Source of the DNA: Planctomycetota bacterium
GTDB lineage: Bacteria; Planctomycetota; J058
NCBI GenBank assembly: GCA_023954375.1
Contig: JAMLIC010000001.1
Span: 372,001 to 436,000 of the forward strand
Reading direction: 5' to 3'
DNA: 64,000 bases
The notes under the pieces are model-generated. The model was given only the letters and a program-made list of their open reading frames with translations, ran no database searches and had not been told where the DNA came from. Below are positions 36,227 through 52,249 of the stretch, one piece after another. Made by a program: the position numbers and the translations under genes. Numbering within the stretch: position 1 is the stretch's first letter; every line of letters starts with the position of its first letter.

Positions 36227-38008
36227 ATGGCCGACACGGTGAGCGACTTCCTGATCGACCGGCTCCTCGAGTGGGGCGTGCGGCGGATCTACGGGTACCC
36301 GGGCGACGGGATCAACGGGATCATGGGGGCGCTCCAGCGCAAGCAGCGCCACATGGAGTTCATCCAGGTGCGCCACGAGGAGCTGGCCGCCTTCATGGCC
36401 TGCGGCCACGCGAAGTTCACCGACGAGGTCGGCGTGTGCCTGGCCACCTCCGGCCCCGGCGCGATCCACCTGCTGAACGGCCTCTACGACGCGAAGATGG
36501 ACCACCAGCCCGTGGTCGCGATCGTCGGCCAGCAGCCGCGCTCGGCCATGGGCGGGCACCAGCAGCAGGAGGTCGACCTCAACACGCTCTTCAAGGACGT
36601 GGCCAGCGAGTTCGTCCAGACGGTCAACGTGCCGGCGCAGCTCCCGGCGCTGATCGACCGCGCGCTCAGGATCGCCGCCGCCCAGCGGACCGTGACCTGC
36701 CTGATCGTCCCGCACGACGTGCAGGAGATGAAGGCGGTGCGCGAGACGCCGCACGAGTTCAAGTACGTCCCCGGCACCGTCGGCTACTCGCCCCCGCGCG
36801 TGCTCCCGCGCGACGTCGACCTGCGGCGGGCGGCCGACGTCCTCAACGACGGCCAGCGCGTGGCCATGCTCGTCGGCCAGGGCGCCCGGGGGGCGGCAGA
36901 GGAGGTGATCGAGGTCGCCGACCGCCTCGGCGCCGGCGTGGCCAAGGCGCTGCTGGGCAAGGACGTCATCCCCGACGACCTCCCCTTCGTGACGGGCGCG
37001 ATCGGGCTCCTGGGCACGCGGCCCTCCTACGAGCTGATGACGAGCTGCGACACGCTCCTCATGGTCGGCTCGAGCTTCCCCTACTCGCAGTTCCTGCCCC
37101 GCTGGGAGCAGGCGCGCGGCGTGCAGATCGACCTCTCCGGGAAGATGATCGGGATCCGCTTCCCCATGGAGGTCAACCTCGTCGGCGACGCCAGGGAGAC
37201 CCTCCAGGCGCTGATCCCCCTCCTCGGGCGCAAGCGCGACCGGTCGTGGCGCCGTCGGATCGAGGCCGGCGTCTCGGACTGGTGGAAGGTGACCGAGGCG
37301 CGGGCCCTGCAGCCGGCCACGCCGATCAACCCGCAGCACGTGTTCTGGGAGCTGTCGCGGCGCCTGCCGGACCGCTGCATCGTCACCTGCGACTCGGGCT
37401 CGGCGGCGAACTGGTACGCGCGGGACCTGAAGCTGCGCCGCGGCATGCGCTGCTCGCTCTCCGGGACGCTCGCGACCATGGGCTCGGGCGTGCCCTACGC
37501 GATCGCGGCGAAGTTCGCCCACCCCGACCGACCGGTGATCGCGGCCGTGGGCGACGGCGCCATGCAGATGAACGGCATGAACGAGCTCCTCACGGTGTCG
37601 AAGTACTGGCGCCGCTGGAAGGACCCCACGTTCATCGTGCTCGTGCTCCACAACAACGACCTCAACCAGGTCACGTGGGAGCAGCGCGCCATGTCGGGCG
37701 ACCCGAAGTTCGACGCCTCGCAGGTGCTGCCGGACTTCGACTACGCGGGCTACGCGGCCCTGTGCGGGCTGCGCGGGATCCGCCTGCGCGACCCGCAGGC
37801 GGTCGGGGGCGCCTGGGACGAGGCCCTGCGGGCGAAGGGCCCGATCGTGCTCGACGCCTACGTCGATCCGGAGGTGCCGCCGCTGCCGCCGCACATCAGC
37901 TTCGAGCACGCGTCCGCCATGCTCAGCTCGATGCTCAAGGGCGACCTGACGGTGGACATCGTGCAGCAGATGACGCGGCAGGTGCTGGCGGGGCGCTTCG
38001 GGCGCTGA
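36227..38008 (+). CDS. ThDP-dependent enzyme, pyruvate oxidase / pyruvate:quinone oxidoreductase type
   Basis: 593 residues from the ATG at 36227, ribosome site ggaggag 6 bases upstream (an earlier GTG at 36212 is less likely). The N-terminal ThDP-fold has YGYPGDGING and catalytic Glu51 in VRHEELAAFMACGHAKF. The pyrophosphate-binding domain has the GDGAMQMNGMNEL...HNND cofactor motif. The sequence is of the PoxB-like group (ATSGPGAIHLLNGLYDAKMD), which decarboxylates pyruvate and passes electrons to FAD and quinone, but acetolactate-synthase-like and other 2-oxoacid activities cannot be excluded. It is divergent from the formate dehydrogenase operon and begins the plus-strand oxidation cluster. 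No membrane helix is seen. Family sure, substrate uncertain. Confidence 0.87.
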   Translation: MADTVSDFLIDRLLEWGVRRIYGYPGDGINGIMGALQRKQRHMEFIQVRHEELAAFMACGHAKFTDEVGVCLATSGPGAIHLLNGLYDAKMDHQPVVAIVGQQPRSAMGGHQQQEVDLNTLFKDVASEFVQTVNVPAQLPALIDRALRIAAAQRTVTCLIVPHDVQEMKAVRETPHEFKYVPGTVGYSPPRVLPRDVDLRRAADVLNDGQRVAMLVGQGARGAAEEVIEVADRLGAGVAKALLGKDVIPDDLPFVTGAIGLLGTRPSYELMTSCDTLLMVGSSFPYSQFLPRWEQARGVQIDLSGKMIGIRFPMEVNLVGDARETLQALIPLLGRKRDRSWRRRIEAGVSDWWKVTEARALQPATPINPQHVFWELSRRLPDRCIVTCDSGSAANWYARDLKLRRGMRCSLSGTLATMGSGVPYAIAAKFAHPDRPVIAAVGDGAMQMNGMNELLTVSKYWRRWKDPTFIVLVLHNNDLNQVTWEQRAMSGDPKFDASQVLPDFDYAGYAALCGLRGIRLRDPQAVGGAWDEALRAKGPIVLDAYVDPEVPPLPPHISFEHASAMLSSMLKGDLTVDIVQQMTRQVLAGRFGR

Positions 38009-38024
38009 CGTCGCGCCAGGACCA

Positions 38025-38112
38025 ACCACGGAGGAACGGAGGACACGGAGGGAGGACGAGCGCGGGACGCCCTCCGCCGTTCTTCCTCCGTGTCCTCCGT
38101 GTCCTCCGTGGT
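38025..38112. repeat. Intergenic palindromic element of CCACGGAGG/ACACGGAGG units
   Basis: The left arm (from 38025, accacggagga then acggaggacacggaggg) and right arm (ending at 38112, cctccgtgtcctccgtggt) are complementary over about 28 bases, with one gap, around a ~25-base centre. It fills the space between two plus-strand genes. This degenerate repeat type is, to my recollection, common between genes in many unrelated bacteria; its origin is unclear. It may terminate transcription or stabilise 3' ends. Confidence 0.75.
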
Positions 38113-38139
38113 GAGTGAGTCGAAGGAGAGGGAGCTCGC

Positions 38140-39297
38140 ATGGTCTCCCGCCTCGGGGACCCCAGGATCGACGTCGTCGAGGCGTGGGCCTTCGTCGTGC
38201 CCAACGAGGCGGGTCCGCAGTCCGACGGCACCTACGAGTGGACGAGCACCACGGCGGTCGTGGTCGAGGTCGCCGCCGGCGACGCGCGGGGGCTGGGCTA
38301 CACGTACACGCACCTCGCCGCCCTGCCGCTGATCGCCGACCACCTGGCCCCCGCGCTCCTCGGGCGCGCGCCCCTGGCGCGGGGCGCGGCGTACGAGGCC
38401 ATGCTGGCCGCCTGCCGCAACCTCGGCCGGCCCGGCCTGGCGCTCATGGCGGTCTCGGCCTGCGACGCGGCGCTGTGGGACCTGGCCGGCCGGCTGCTCG
38501 GGCGGCCGCTCGCGGACCTGCTCGGCCGGGTCCGCGACGAGGTGCCGGTCTACGGGAGCGGGGGCTTCTGCTCCATGGACCCGGGCGCCCTGCGCCGGCA
38601 GCTCGTCGGCTGGGTCCAGGAGGGGATCGGGCGGGTGAAGCTCAAGATCGGCCGCGAGCCCGCCCGCGACCTGCCGCGCGTGGCCGCGGCGCGCGAGGTG
38701 GTCGGGCCGGGCGTCGGGCTCATGGTCGACGCCAACGGCGCGCTCGAGCGCAAGCGCGCCCTGGCGCTCGCGGGCGACCTGCGCGGGCTGGGCGTCGACT
38801 GGCTCGAGGAGCCGGTCCCGTCGGACGACCTCGACGGCCTGCGCCTCCTGCGCGACCGGGCGCCCCCGGGGCTCGAGGTGGCGGCGGGCGAGTACGGCTG
38901 GGACCCGGCCTACTTCCGCCGCATGCTCGCGGCGGGCGCGGTCGACGTGCTGCAGCCCGACGCCACGCGCTGCGGCGGTCCGACCGGCTTCCTGCAGGCG
39001 GTCGCGGTGGCGCGCGCGTTCGGGGTGCCCTGCTCGACGCACACCGCGCCCACGCTGCACGCCCACCTCGCGGCCGCGAGCGCGCAGGTCCGGCACCTGG
39101 AGTACTTCTCCGACCACGTGCGGGTCGAGGGCCTCCTGTTCGACGGCGCCGTCCGCGCGCGCGGCGGGCGGGTGCGGCCCGACCCGTCGCGGCCGGGGCT
39201 GGGGATCGAGCTCAGGCGCGCCGACGCGGCGCGCCTCTGCGCGGCGCACGCCAGGCGGGGGGCGCGGCGCGTCGGCGCCGGAGGGACGCGACCATGA
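38140..39297 (+). CDS. Enolase-superfamily enzyme (mandelate racemase subgroup)
   Basis: 385 residues. N-terminal capping domain, then a beta-barrel with the expected acid/base and metal residues: Lys pair in VKLKIGREP, metal ligands Asp in MVDANGAL, Glu in WLEEPVPSDD and Glu in VAAGEYGWD, then the QPDATRCGG and STHTAPTLHAH segments supplying Asp and His of the mandelate-racemase type. Such enzymes abstract an alpha proton from a carboxylate, usually to dehydrate or racemise a sugar acid. The substrate is not readable. Its stop overlaps the start of the FAD/Fe-S dehydrogenase (ATGA), so the two are co-translated and probably act on one pathway. The start follows a gagggagctcgc leader. Confidence 0.87.
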   Translation: MVSRLGDPRIDVVEAWAFVVPNEAGPQSDGTYEWTSTTAVVVEVAAGDARGLGYTYTHLAALPLIADHLAPALLGRAPLARGAAYEAMLAACRNLGRPGLALMAVSACDAALWDLAGRLLGRPLADLLGRVRDEVPVYGSGGFCSMDPGALRRQLVGWVQEGIGRVKLKIGREPARDLPRVAAAREVVGPGVGLMVDANGALERKRALALAGDLRGLGVDWLEEPVPSDDLDGLRLLRDRAPPGLEVAAGEYGWDPAYFRRMLAAGAVDVLQPDATRCGGPTGFLQAVAVARAFGVPCSTHTAPTLHAHLAAASAQVRHLEYFSDHVRVEGLLFDGAVRARGGRVRPDPSRPGLGIELRRADAARLCAAHARRGARRVGAGGTRP

Positions 39298-42200
39298 TCG
39301 ACCGCAGGCGCCGGGCGGACGGGGAGAGCTGGCGCTGGACGCGCGAGGCGCCGGGGCCCTGGGAGGGCGACGTCGAGGGGCTCGCGCGGGCCCTGCGCCG
39401 CGCCTGCCGGGGCGACGTGGGCTTCGGCCCCGAGCGGGCCATGTACGCGCACGACGGCTCGAACTACAGGCAGGTGCCGATCGGCTTCGTGCGCCCGGCC
39501 GACCGCGACGACGTCCTCGCGGCGCTGGCCGTGTGCCGCGAGCTCGGCGCCCCGGTCCTCCCGCGCGGCGACGGCACGAGCCTGGCCGGGCAGACGGTGA
39601 ACGTGGCCGTCGTCCTCGACTGCTCGCGCCACATGACGGGGCTGCTCGAGCTCGACCCCGACCGGCGCCTGGCCCGGGTGCAGCCCGGGCTGGTCCTCGA
39701 CGACCTGCGCGACGCGGCGGAGCGTCATCACCTGACCTTCGGCCCCGACCCGGCCACGCATGCGCACTGCACGCTCGGCGGGATGATCGGCAACAACGCC
39801 TGCGGGATCCACGCCCTGCAGACCGGGCGCACGGCCGACAACGTCGAGGCGCTCGAGGTCGTCACCTACGACGGCCTCGTCCTGCGCGTCGGCGCCACGC
39901 CCGAGGACGAGGTCGAGCGCTTCATCCAGCGCGGCGGCCGCGAGGGGCAGCTCTACCGGCGCCTGCGCGCGATCCGCGACGCCCACGGCGACGCGGTGCG
40001 GGCCCGCTACCCGCGGATCCCGCGGCGCGTGTCGGGGTACAACCTCGACGAGCTGCTCCCGGAGAGGGGCTTCCACGTCGCGCGCGCCCTCGTGGGCACC
40101 GAGGGCACCTGCGCGTTCGTCCTCGAGGCCACCGTGCGCCTCGCCCCGAGCCCCCGGGCGCGCGCGCTCCTGGTCGTCGGCTACGAGGACGTCTACCAGG
40201 CGGCCGACGACGTCCCCGTCGTGCTCGAGCACACCCCGTGGGCCCTCGAGGGGCTGGACCGGCGGCTCGTGCGCGCCAACCAGGCGAAGCGCCTCAACCC
40301 CGACGGCATCGCCAAGCTCCCGCCCGGCGACGGCTGGCTGCTCGTCGAGGTCGGCGACGACACCCCGCGGGCGGCGCGCCTGCGGGCGCGCGCCCTCGAG
40401 GCGCGGCTGCGCGGCCGCCACGTGAAGGGGTCCGTCGTCCTCGACGACCCGCACGACCAGGAGCTCGTGTGGGAGGTGCGCGAGTCCGGGCTCGGCGCGA
40501 CGGCGCGGATCGGCGACCAGGACTTCTGGGAGGGCTGGGAGGACTCGGCCGTCCCGCCCGAGCGCATGGGCGACTACATGCGCGACCTGCGGGCGCTCCT
40601 CGACCGCCACGGCCTCGACGGGGCCTTCTACGGCCACTTCGGGCAGGGCTGCCTGCACACCCGGATCGACTTCGGCCTGCGCACGCCCGCGGGCGTGCGC
40701 AGGTTCCGGACCTTCCTCGACGAGGCCGCCGACCTGTGCATCGGCCACGGCGGCTCGCTCTCGGGCGAGCACGGCGACGGGCAGTCGCGGGCGGAGCTCC
40801 TGCCGCGCATGTTCGGCGAGGAGCTGTGCCGCGCCTTCCAGCAGTTCAAGGCCACCTGGGACCCCGACGACCGCATGAACCCGGGCAAGGTCGTGCGCCC
40901 CTACGGCGTGCTCGCGAACCTGGCCCTCGGCCCCGACCACCGCCCGTGGGAGCCCGACACGCACTTCACCTACCCCGAGGACGGCGGGCGCTTCTCGCGC
41001 GCGGCGATGCGCTGCGTCGGCGTGGGCAAGTGCAGGAAGACCGACAGCGGGGTCATGTGCCCCTCCTACATGGTCACGCGCGAGGAGAAGCACGCCACGC
41101 GGGGTCGGGCCCGGCTGCTCCTGGAGATGCTCGAGGGCGACCCGGTGCGCGGCGGGTGGGAGAGCGAGGCCGTCCGGGAGGCCCTGGACCTGTGCCTCTC
41201 CTGCAAGGCGTGCAAGAAGGAGTGCCCGGTCGGCGTGGACATGGCCACCTACAAGGCCGAGTTCATGGCGCACCACTACCAGCGCCGGCCGCGGCCGCGC
41301 GCGGCCTACAGCATGGGGCAGGTGTGGCGCTGGTGCCGCCTGGCCGCGCAGGCCCCGGGGCTGGCGAACGCCATGGCCAGCGCGCCGGGCCTCTCGCGGG
41401 CGCTCAAGGCGGCGGCCGGGATCGCGCAGGAGCGCGAGCTGCCGCGCTTCGCCCCGAGGACCTTCCGCGACTGGTTCCTCGCCCGCCGCGGGCCGCCGCC
41501 GACCGGGCCGCGGGTGATCCTCTGGCCGGACACGTTCACGAACTACTTCCACCCGGACATCGGCCGCTCGGCGGTCGAGGTGCTCGAGGCGGCGGGCTTC
41601 TCGGTGGTGATCCCGCGCCAGGAGCTGTGCTGCGGCCGGCCGCTCTACGAGTTCGGCTTCCTCGACCAGGCGCGGCGCCAGCTCCGGGACATCCTCGACG
41701 CCCTCTCGCGCGAGATCGCGCAGGGGGTGCCGGTCGTCGGCCTCGAGCCCTCGTGCGTGGCCACCTTCCGCGACGAGCTGCCGGACCTGCTCTCGCACGA
41801 CGAGCACTCGCGCCGCCTCGCCGAGCAGACCTTCACCCTGGCCGAGCTGCTCGAGCGCCGCGGCTGGACCCCGCCGCCCCTGCCCGGGCGCGCGGGCCTC
41901 GTCCAGCCCCACTGCCACCACGCGTCGATCATGGGCTTCGACGCCGACCGGCGGCTGCTCGCGCGGCTGGGCGGCGGGCTCGACGTGCTCGACGCCGGCT
42001 GCTGCGGCATGGCGGGCGCGTTCGGGTTCGAGGCGGACAAGGTCGACGTCTCGATCGCCTGCGCCGAGCGGGCGCTCCTCCCGGCCGTCCGGGCGACCCC
42101 CGCCGACGCGCTGATCCTCGCCGACGGCTTCAGCTGCCGGACGCAGATCGTCCAGGGGACCGGCCGTCCGGCGCTGCATCTCGCCGAGGCGCTGCACCTC

Positions 42201-42302
42201 GCGCTCGCCGAGGAGGCGCGCCGCCGGCGCGAGGAGCGGCGGCTCGGCCGGGCGCTGCACGTGACGGCGCCCCCCGGGCGGGCGCCGGAGGAGGGGCGGT
42301 AG
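39294..42302 (+). CDS. FAD-linked dehydrogenase fused to Fe-S oxidoreductase (GlcD-GlcF / D-lactate dehydrogenase type)
   Basis: 1002 residues; the ATG at 39294 overlaps the previous stop. Residues about 25-560 are a VAO/PCMH-type flavoprotein (RGDGTSLAGQTVN, MIGNNACGIHALQTGRTADN, LVGTEGTCAFVLEATVRL, SGEHGDGQSR). From about 570 a two-cluster Fe-S domain follows (CVGVGKCRKTDSGVMCPSY; CLSCKACKKECPVGVDM), then two CCG domains (QELCCGRP; LDAGCCGMAGAFG). The fusion matches bacterial D-2-hydroxyacid dehydrogenases that oxidise D-lactate, glycolate or similar and pass electrons to quinone through the Fe-S half. With the enolase-type enzyme it could oxidise a hydroxy or sugar acid. It is soluble or peripherally membrane-bound. 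All motifs are complete. Confidence 0.9.
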   Translation: MIDRRRRADGESWRWTREAPGPWEGDVEGLARALRRACRGDVGFGPERAMYAHDGSNYRQVPIGFVRPADRDDVLAALAVCRELGAPVLPRGDGTSLAGQTVNVAVVLDCSRHMTGLLELDPDRRLARVQPGLVLDDLRDAAERHHLTFGPDPATHAHCTLGGMIGNNACGIHALQTGRTADNVEALEVVTYDGLVLRVGATPEDEVERFIQRGGREGQLYRRLRAIRDAHGDAVRARYPRIPRRVSGYNLDELLPERGFHVARALVGTEGTCAFVLEATVRLAPSPRARALLVVGYEDVYQAADDVPVVLEHTPWALEGLDRRLVRANQAKRLNPDGIAKLPPGDGWLLVEVGDDTPRAARLRARALEARLRGRHVKGSVVLDDPHDQELVWEVRESGLGATARIGDQDFWEGWEDSAVPPERMGDYMRDLRALLDRHGLDGAFYGHFGQGCLHTRIDFGLRTPAGVRRFRTFLDEAADLCIGHGGSLSGEHGDGQSRAELLPRMFGEELCRAFQQFKATWDPDDRMNPGKVVRPYGVLANLALGPDHRPWEPDTHFTYPEDGGRFSRAAMRCVGVGKCRKTDSGVMCPSYMVTREEKHATRGRARLLLEMLEGDPVRGGWESEAVREALDLCLSCKACKKECPVGVDMATYKAEFMAHHYQRRPRPRAAYSMGQVWRWCRLAAQAPGLANAMASAPGLSRALKAAAGIAQERELPRFAPRTFRDWFLARRGPPPTGPRVILWPDTFTNYFHPDIGRSAVEVLEAAGFSVVIPRQELCCGRPLYEFGFLDQARRQLRDILDALSREIAQGVPVVGLEPSCVATFRDELPDLLSHDEHSRRLAEQTFTLAELLERRGWTPPPLPGRAGLVQPHCHHASIMGFDADRRLLARLGGGLDVLDAGCCGMAGAFGFEADKVDVSIACAERALLPAVRATPADALILADGFSCRTQIVQGTGRPALHLAEALHLALAEEARRRREERRLGRALHVTAPPGRAPEEGR

Positions 42303-42305
42303 ATC

Positions 42306-42620
42306 ATGATGCTCTTCGACGTCCTCGTGGCGCTGATCGTGACCCTGCTGCTGGGCACGCTGCTCCTGGCGCTCGCCGCCTGGCGCCGTCCCGGCGAGGC
42401 CCCGGTGACCGTCGCCTGGGACACGGCCGCGCTCACGCTCCTGGGCATGTTCCTGCTCGTCTTCGCCCTGGGCCGCTGGCTGCGGCCGCTCGGCTTCCCG
42501 CCGGCCGGCGCGACGTGGACGCCGTTCCTGCTCGTCGCGCTGCTGGTCGTCCTGGCGCTGTTCGCGCTCGCCAGCGCCGGACCGCCCCGGCGCGGGCGCC
42601 CGGGCGTCCCTCCCGGGTGA
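42306..42620 (+). CDS. Small three-helix membrane protein
   Basis: 104 residues starting 4 bases after the dehydrogenase stop. Three transmembrane segments (FDVLVALIVTLLLGTLLLAL; TLLGMFLLVFALG; PFLLVALLVVLALFALASA) and a basic Pro/Gly tail. Two Met codons (42306 and 42309) are possible starts. Tight linkage suggests it is a membrane partner of the oxidation cluster, perhaps anchoring the fused dehydrogenase, but no family is recognised. Confidence 0.65.
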   Translation: MMLFDVLVALIVTLLLGTLLLALAAWRRPGEAPVTVAWDTAALTLLGMFLLVFALGRWLRPLGFPPAGATWTPFLLVALLVVLALFALASAGPPRRGRPGVPPG

Positions 42621-42691
42621 CCCTCGCGGAGCATTGCGACGTCTCGGTGAGCGCGGCCCCGCCGCCGCTGCGCTCGGGTACGCCTCTCCGC

Positions 42692-42721
42692 GTGACCCGG
42701 CCCACGCCGCAGCCCTAGAAT
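42692..42721 (+). promoter_or_regulatory. Candidate promoter for the kinase gene at 42764
   Basis: GTGACC (42692-42697), an 18-base spacer and TAGAAT (42716-42721), 43 bases before the ATG. The -10 box is good; the -35 is weak. Confidence 0.4.
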
Positions 42722-42763
42722 GCCCGCGCCAGGCGTCCCCGGACGTGAGGAGCGAGCCGAACC

Positions 42764-46147
<3,384 letters not shown>

Positions 46148-46461
46148 CCGCGCTCACCGCTTGATCTGCGAGCGAAGCGAGCAGATCGAGCGGTGGCGCG
46201 CATCCCCGAGCGGAGGCCGCGAAGCGGCCGGAGCGAGGGCGACAGGTGCGTCACTGCGGATCGGAGCATCGGGCCGTGTGCCCGGACGTGGCCATCAAAC
46301 AAGCGACGGCCGCTGTGACCCGCCCTGCCGACGAGGCCGCGAGCACGTCTGATCGGCGGCGAACGCCGCCCCCGTCACGAGCGAGCGCGCATGGTCTCCA
46401 TGCCGCGAATCGCGGCCGGCGGACTCCGCGCCCCGGCCCCCGCCAGCGGCCCGGGGCGCGA
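46148..46461. other. 314-bp gap between convergent genes, hairpin-rich, no gene
   Basis: After the terminator-like hairpin there is ggccgc-GAA-gcggcc (46215-46229), ggcggcg-aa-cgccgcc (46355-46370) and a ccgcg-aat-cgcgg hairpin near 46410-46424. No convincing reading frame crosses the gap. It resembles the other structured gaps of this window. Confidence 0.5.
46156..46194 (+). terminator. 14-bp hairpin after the kinase gene
   Basis: The arms accgcttgatctgc (46156-46169) and gcagatcgagcggt (46181-46194) pair with one G-U, around loop gagcgaagcga. It lies 8 bases after the stop. No T-tract. Confidence 0.5.
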
Positions 46462-47628
<1,167 letters not shown>

Positions 47629-47755
47629 GGCTCCTCCATCGCTGCTCGACGCTGCTGCGGGTGTGACCTCGACGCCCCCCACCCGCCACGCGCCGCGTCA
47701 TTCTTGGCCGGTGGGCGGGGACGGTCAAGGTCGGAGGGCGCACACCCCGCCGACG

Positions 47756-47785
47756 TTCGAGCGGCGCCGCCGGTGTGGCTATAAA
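47756..47785 (+). promoter_or_regulatory. Candidate promoter for the kinase-FHA gene
   Basis: TTCGAG (47756-47761), an 18-base spacer and TATAAA (47780-47785), 36 bases before the ATG at 47821, in the 192-bp divergent gap. The A/T-rich -10 stands out in this G+C-rich DNA. Confidence 0.45.
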
Positions 47786-47820
47786 GGGAAGGAGCGCCTG
47801 GGGAGGCGCGGGGGGGGCCG

Positions 47821-49430
47821 ATGCAGGGCCGAGCGGACGGACCGGAGCGGTATGCGCCCACGGGCGAGGTCGTGGGTCCGTTCGAGCTCCTGGGCGCGAT
47901 CGGCCAGGGCGCCATGGGCCGGGTGACCCGGGCGCGTCAGGTCAACCTGAACCGGGTCGTCGCCCTCAAGCTGCTCGACGACCGCCTCGCCCGCGACCCG
48001 GGGCAGGTGGAGCGCTTCCTGCGCGAGGCCAAGGCGGCGGCCGCCTTGCGGCACCCCAACGTGGCGGCGCTCATCGACGTCGGCAGCTGCGCCGCGACCG
48101 GGAAGCACTACATCGCCTTCGAGCTGATCGACGGCCCGTCGGTCGAGGACCTGCTGCGCGAGCACGGCCGGCTCCCCGAGGCGGAGGCCCTGTCGGTGTG
48201 CCTCGGCATGGCCGAGGCGATCACCTGCCTCGAGCAGCACAACCTCGTCCACCGCGACCTGCAGCCCTCGAACATCCTGATCGGCGACGACGGGACGCCC
48301 AAGCTGATCGACCTCGGCCTCGCCAAGCGCCTGGACGAGACCGGCTCGATCACCGTCGGCGCGTTCCTGAGCACGCCCCACTACGTGGCCCCCGAGCAGG
48401 CCATGGCGCTCGAGCAGCTCGACGCGCGGGCCGACCTCTACGCGCTGGGGATCACGCTCTTCCGCTGCGTCACCGGCGCCCTCCCCTTCGACGGCGACGA
48501 CTTCCTCTCGGTCGTCACGCGCCACGTCAACGAGGACGTCCCCGACCCCCGCACGTTCGCGCCCGACGTCTCGGAGGCCGCCGCCGCCGTGGTCGCCGGC
48601 CTGTGCGCCCGCAACCGCGAGCTGCGCTACACGGCGCGCGCGGCGGCGCTCGACATCCGCCGGGTCCTCGACGGTGAGCCGCCCCTCGGGCCCGCCGGCG
48701 CGGCCGCCGCCGCCGCGGCCGCCCCCGCCGCGCCGCCGCGCCCGGCGCGCGCGCCCGGCCCCGGGCTGCTCCGGCCCGAGCCGGAGTCCGCGCCGGCGAC
48801 CGCCGCGGACTCGGCGGTGGGCGGCGGGAGCTCGAGCGACCTCCTCGGCGGGACGCCGTTCAAGCTGGTCGTGCGCGACGGCGAGGAGGTGACCGAGCGC
48901 ACCTTCGACCAGCCGGTGGTCACGATCGGCCGCGACCCGAAGTGCGACCTGCACATCAACGACAAGACCGTGTCGCGCCGCCACGCCGAGCTCCTGCGCA
49001 ACGGCCCCACCTTCGCGATCTCCGCCCACCAGACGGCGAACGGCACCTTCCTCAACGAGCGCCCCGTCAGCGAGCTGTCGATCGTCACGCCGAGCGACGA
49101 GGTGCGCATCGCCGAGCGCTTCCGGCTGCGGCTGGTGCCGCTGCCGCGCGGCGCGGCGGCGGCGCCCGCGGGGGCCGACGCGCCGCCTCCGGCGGCGGCG
49201 GCGCCCGAGCGGCACGAGGACACGAGCGAGATCGAGCGGCCGGCGCTGGCGTCGTTGGCGCCGCAGGGCGACGGGCTCGACGACTTCGACCCCTGCAGGG
49301 TCGACCCGCCGCGAGTCGAGACCGCCGCGCCCGGCGGCGCGCCCCTGAGCGGCCTCGGCGCGCCGGGCCTCCGGCGGTCCGGGCCGCGGCGGCCCCGCCG
49401 CCCCGGCCCACGCCCGCGGCGCCTGCTTGG
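47821..49430 (+). CDS. Ser/Thr kinase-FHA protein with HRDLQ catalytic loop (main part)
   Basis: ATG start 36 bases after a TATAAA box. Kinase domain (about 17-285): GQGAMGRV, Lys50, then VHRDLQPSNILI with Asp146 but Gln148 in place of the usual Lys, and IDLGLAKR (DLG, Asp164) in place of DFG. An Ala/Pro linker and an FHA domain (about 350-445) follow, with GRDPKCDLHI (Gly370), VSRRHAELL and TANGTFLNE, all pThr-binding residues present. Past about 49350 the frame becomes Arg/Pro noise, open to 50214 antisense to uvrB. A second FHA-like domain continues in the next frame (49427-49870). One extra base in the linker explains this. Activity is plausible because Asp146 and Lys50 remain, but the Gln is unusual. 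Confidence 0.8.
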
Positions 49431-49870
49431 CCCGCCCGGCGGCGGCGCCGCCGCCTCGCCGGAAGCCCCGGGACGGAGGCCCATCGCCGCCCGACCCCGC
49501 CGGCGGCGCCGCCCCGCGCCCGCGCGTCCGGCCAGGCGCCCGCGGCGCCGCCGCCCAGCCCGCGCGGCCGGCGGCGCGCCCGGCCACCGGCACGCTCGTG
49601 TTCTCGAAGGGGCCCGACGAGCAGCGCGTGACGGTCACCACCTCGTTCAAGCTGGGCAAGGGCCCCGAGTGCGACCTGCAGCTCAAGCACCCGCACGCAC
49701 CCCGCAAGGCGGCGCTCGTCGTGCGCGGGGTCGACGGCTGCTCGCTCTACAACGTCGCCCCCTCGCCCAACACCGTCCTGGTCAACGGCAAGCCGGTCGC
49801 GGACGAGGTCCTGCTGCGCGACGGCGACCAGATCTCGGTCTACGGGACGACCCTGCGCTTCGAGGTGTGA
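49427..49870 (+). CDS. C-terminal degenerate FHA domain of the same kinase (shifted frame)
   Basis: Read from a TTG at 49427, which has no convincing ribosome site, this frame gives a Pro/Ala linker and an FHA-like fold (VTTSFKLGKGPECDLQLKHP, LYNVAPSPNTVLVNGKPV, DQISVYGTTLRFEV). The glycine-rich turn is kept, but the Ser/His pair that reads phosphothreonine is replaced (HAPRKAALV), so ligand binding is doubtful. It most likely is the C-terminus of the protein begun at 47821, separated by a one-base frame change between about 49350 and 49430. It ends 6 bases before the stop of the convergent uvrB. Confidence 0.65.
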   Translation: MARPAAAPPPRRKPRDGGPSPPDPAGGAAPRPRVRPGARGAAAQPARPAARPATGTLVFSKGPDEQRVTVTTSFKLGKGPECDLQLKHPHAPRKAALVVRGVDGCSLYNVAPSPNTVLVNGKPVADEVLLRDGDQISVYGTTLRFEV

Positions 49871-49876
49871 CGGGCG

Positions 49877-52102
<2,226 letters not shown>

Positions 52103-52249
52103 GGGGCGAGTATCGCCGGCCCGGCCGTCACGCCAAGGTAGCGGCCGCGGTGGCCCGCCCCCGCGCGCCTGGGTATAGGTGACAGCGCGTCGCAGTCGGC
52201 CAGGGGGCCTCCTCCTCGTGGGGGCGCCCGACCGGTTGCAGGGAGGGCC

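Noticed and set aside
42653..42720. Short peptide gene between the small membrane protein and the kinase
   Set aside because: No start with a ribosome site and no coding bias; the segment ends in a promoter-like TAGAAT.
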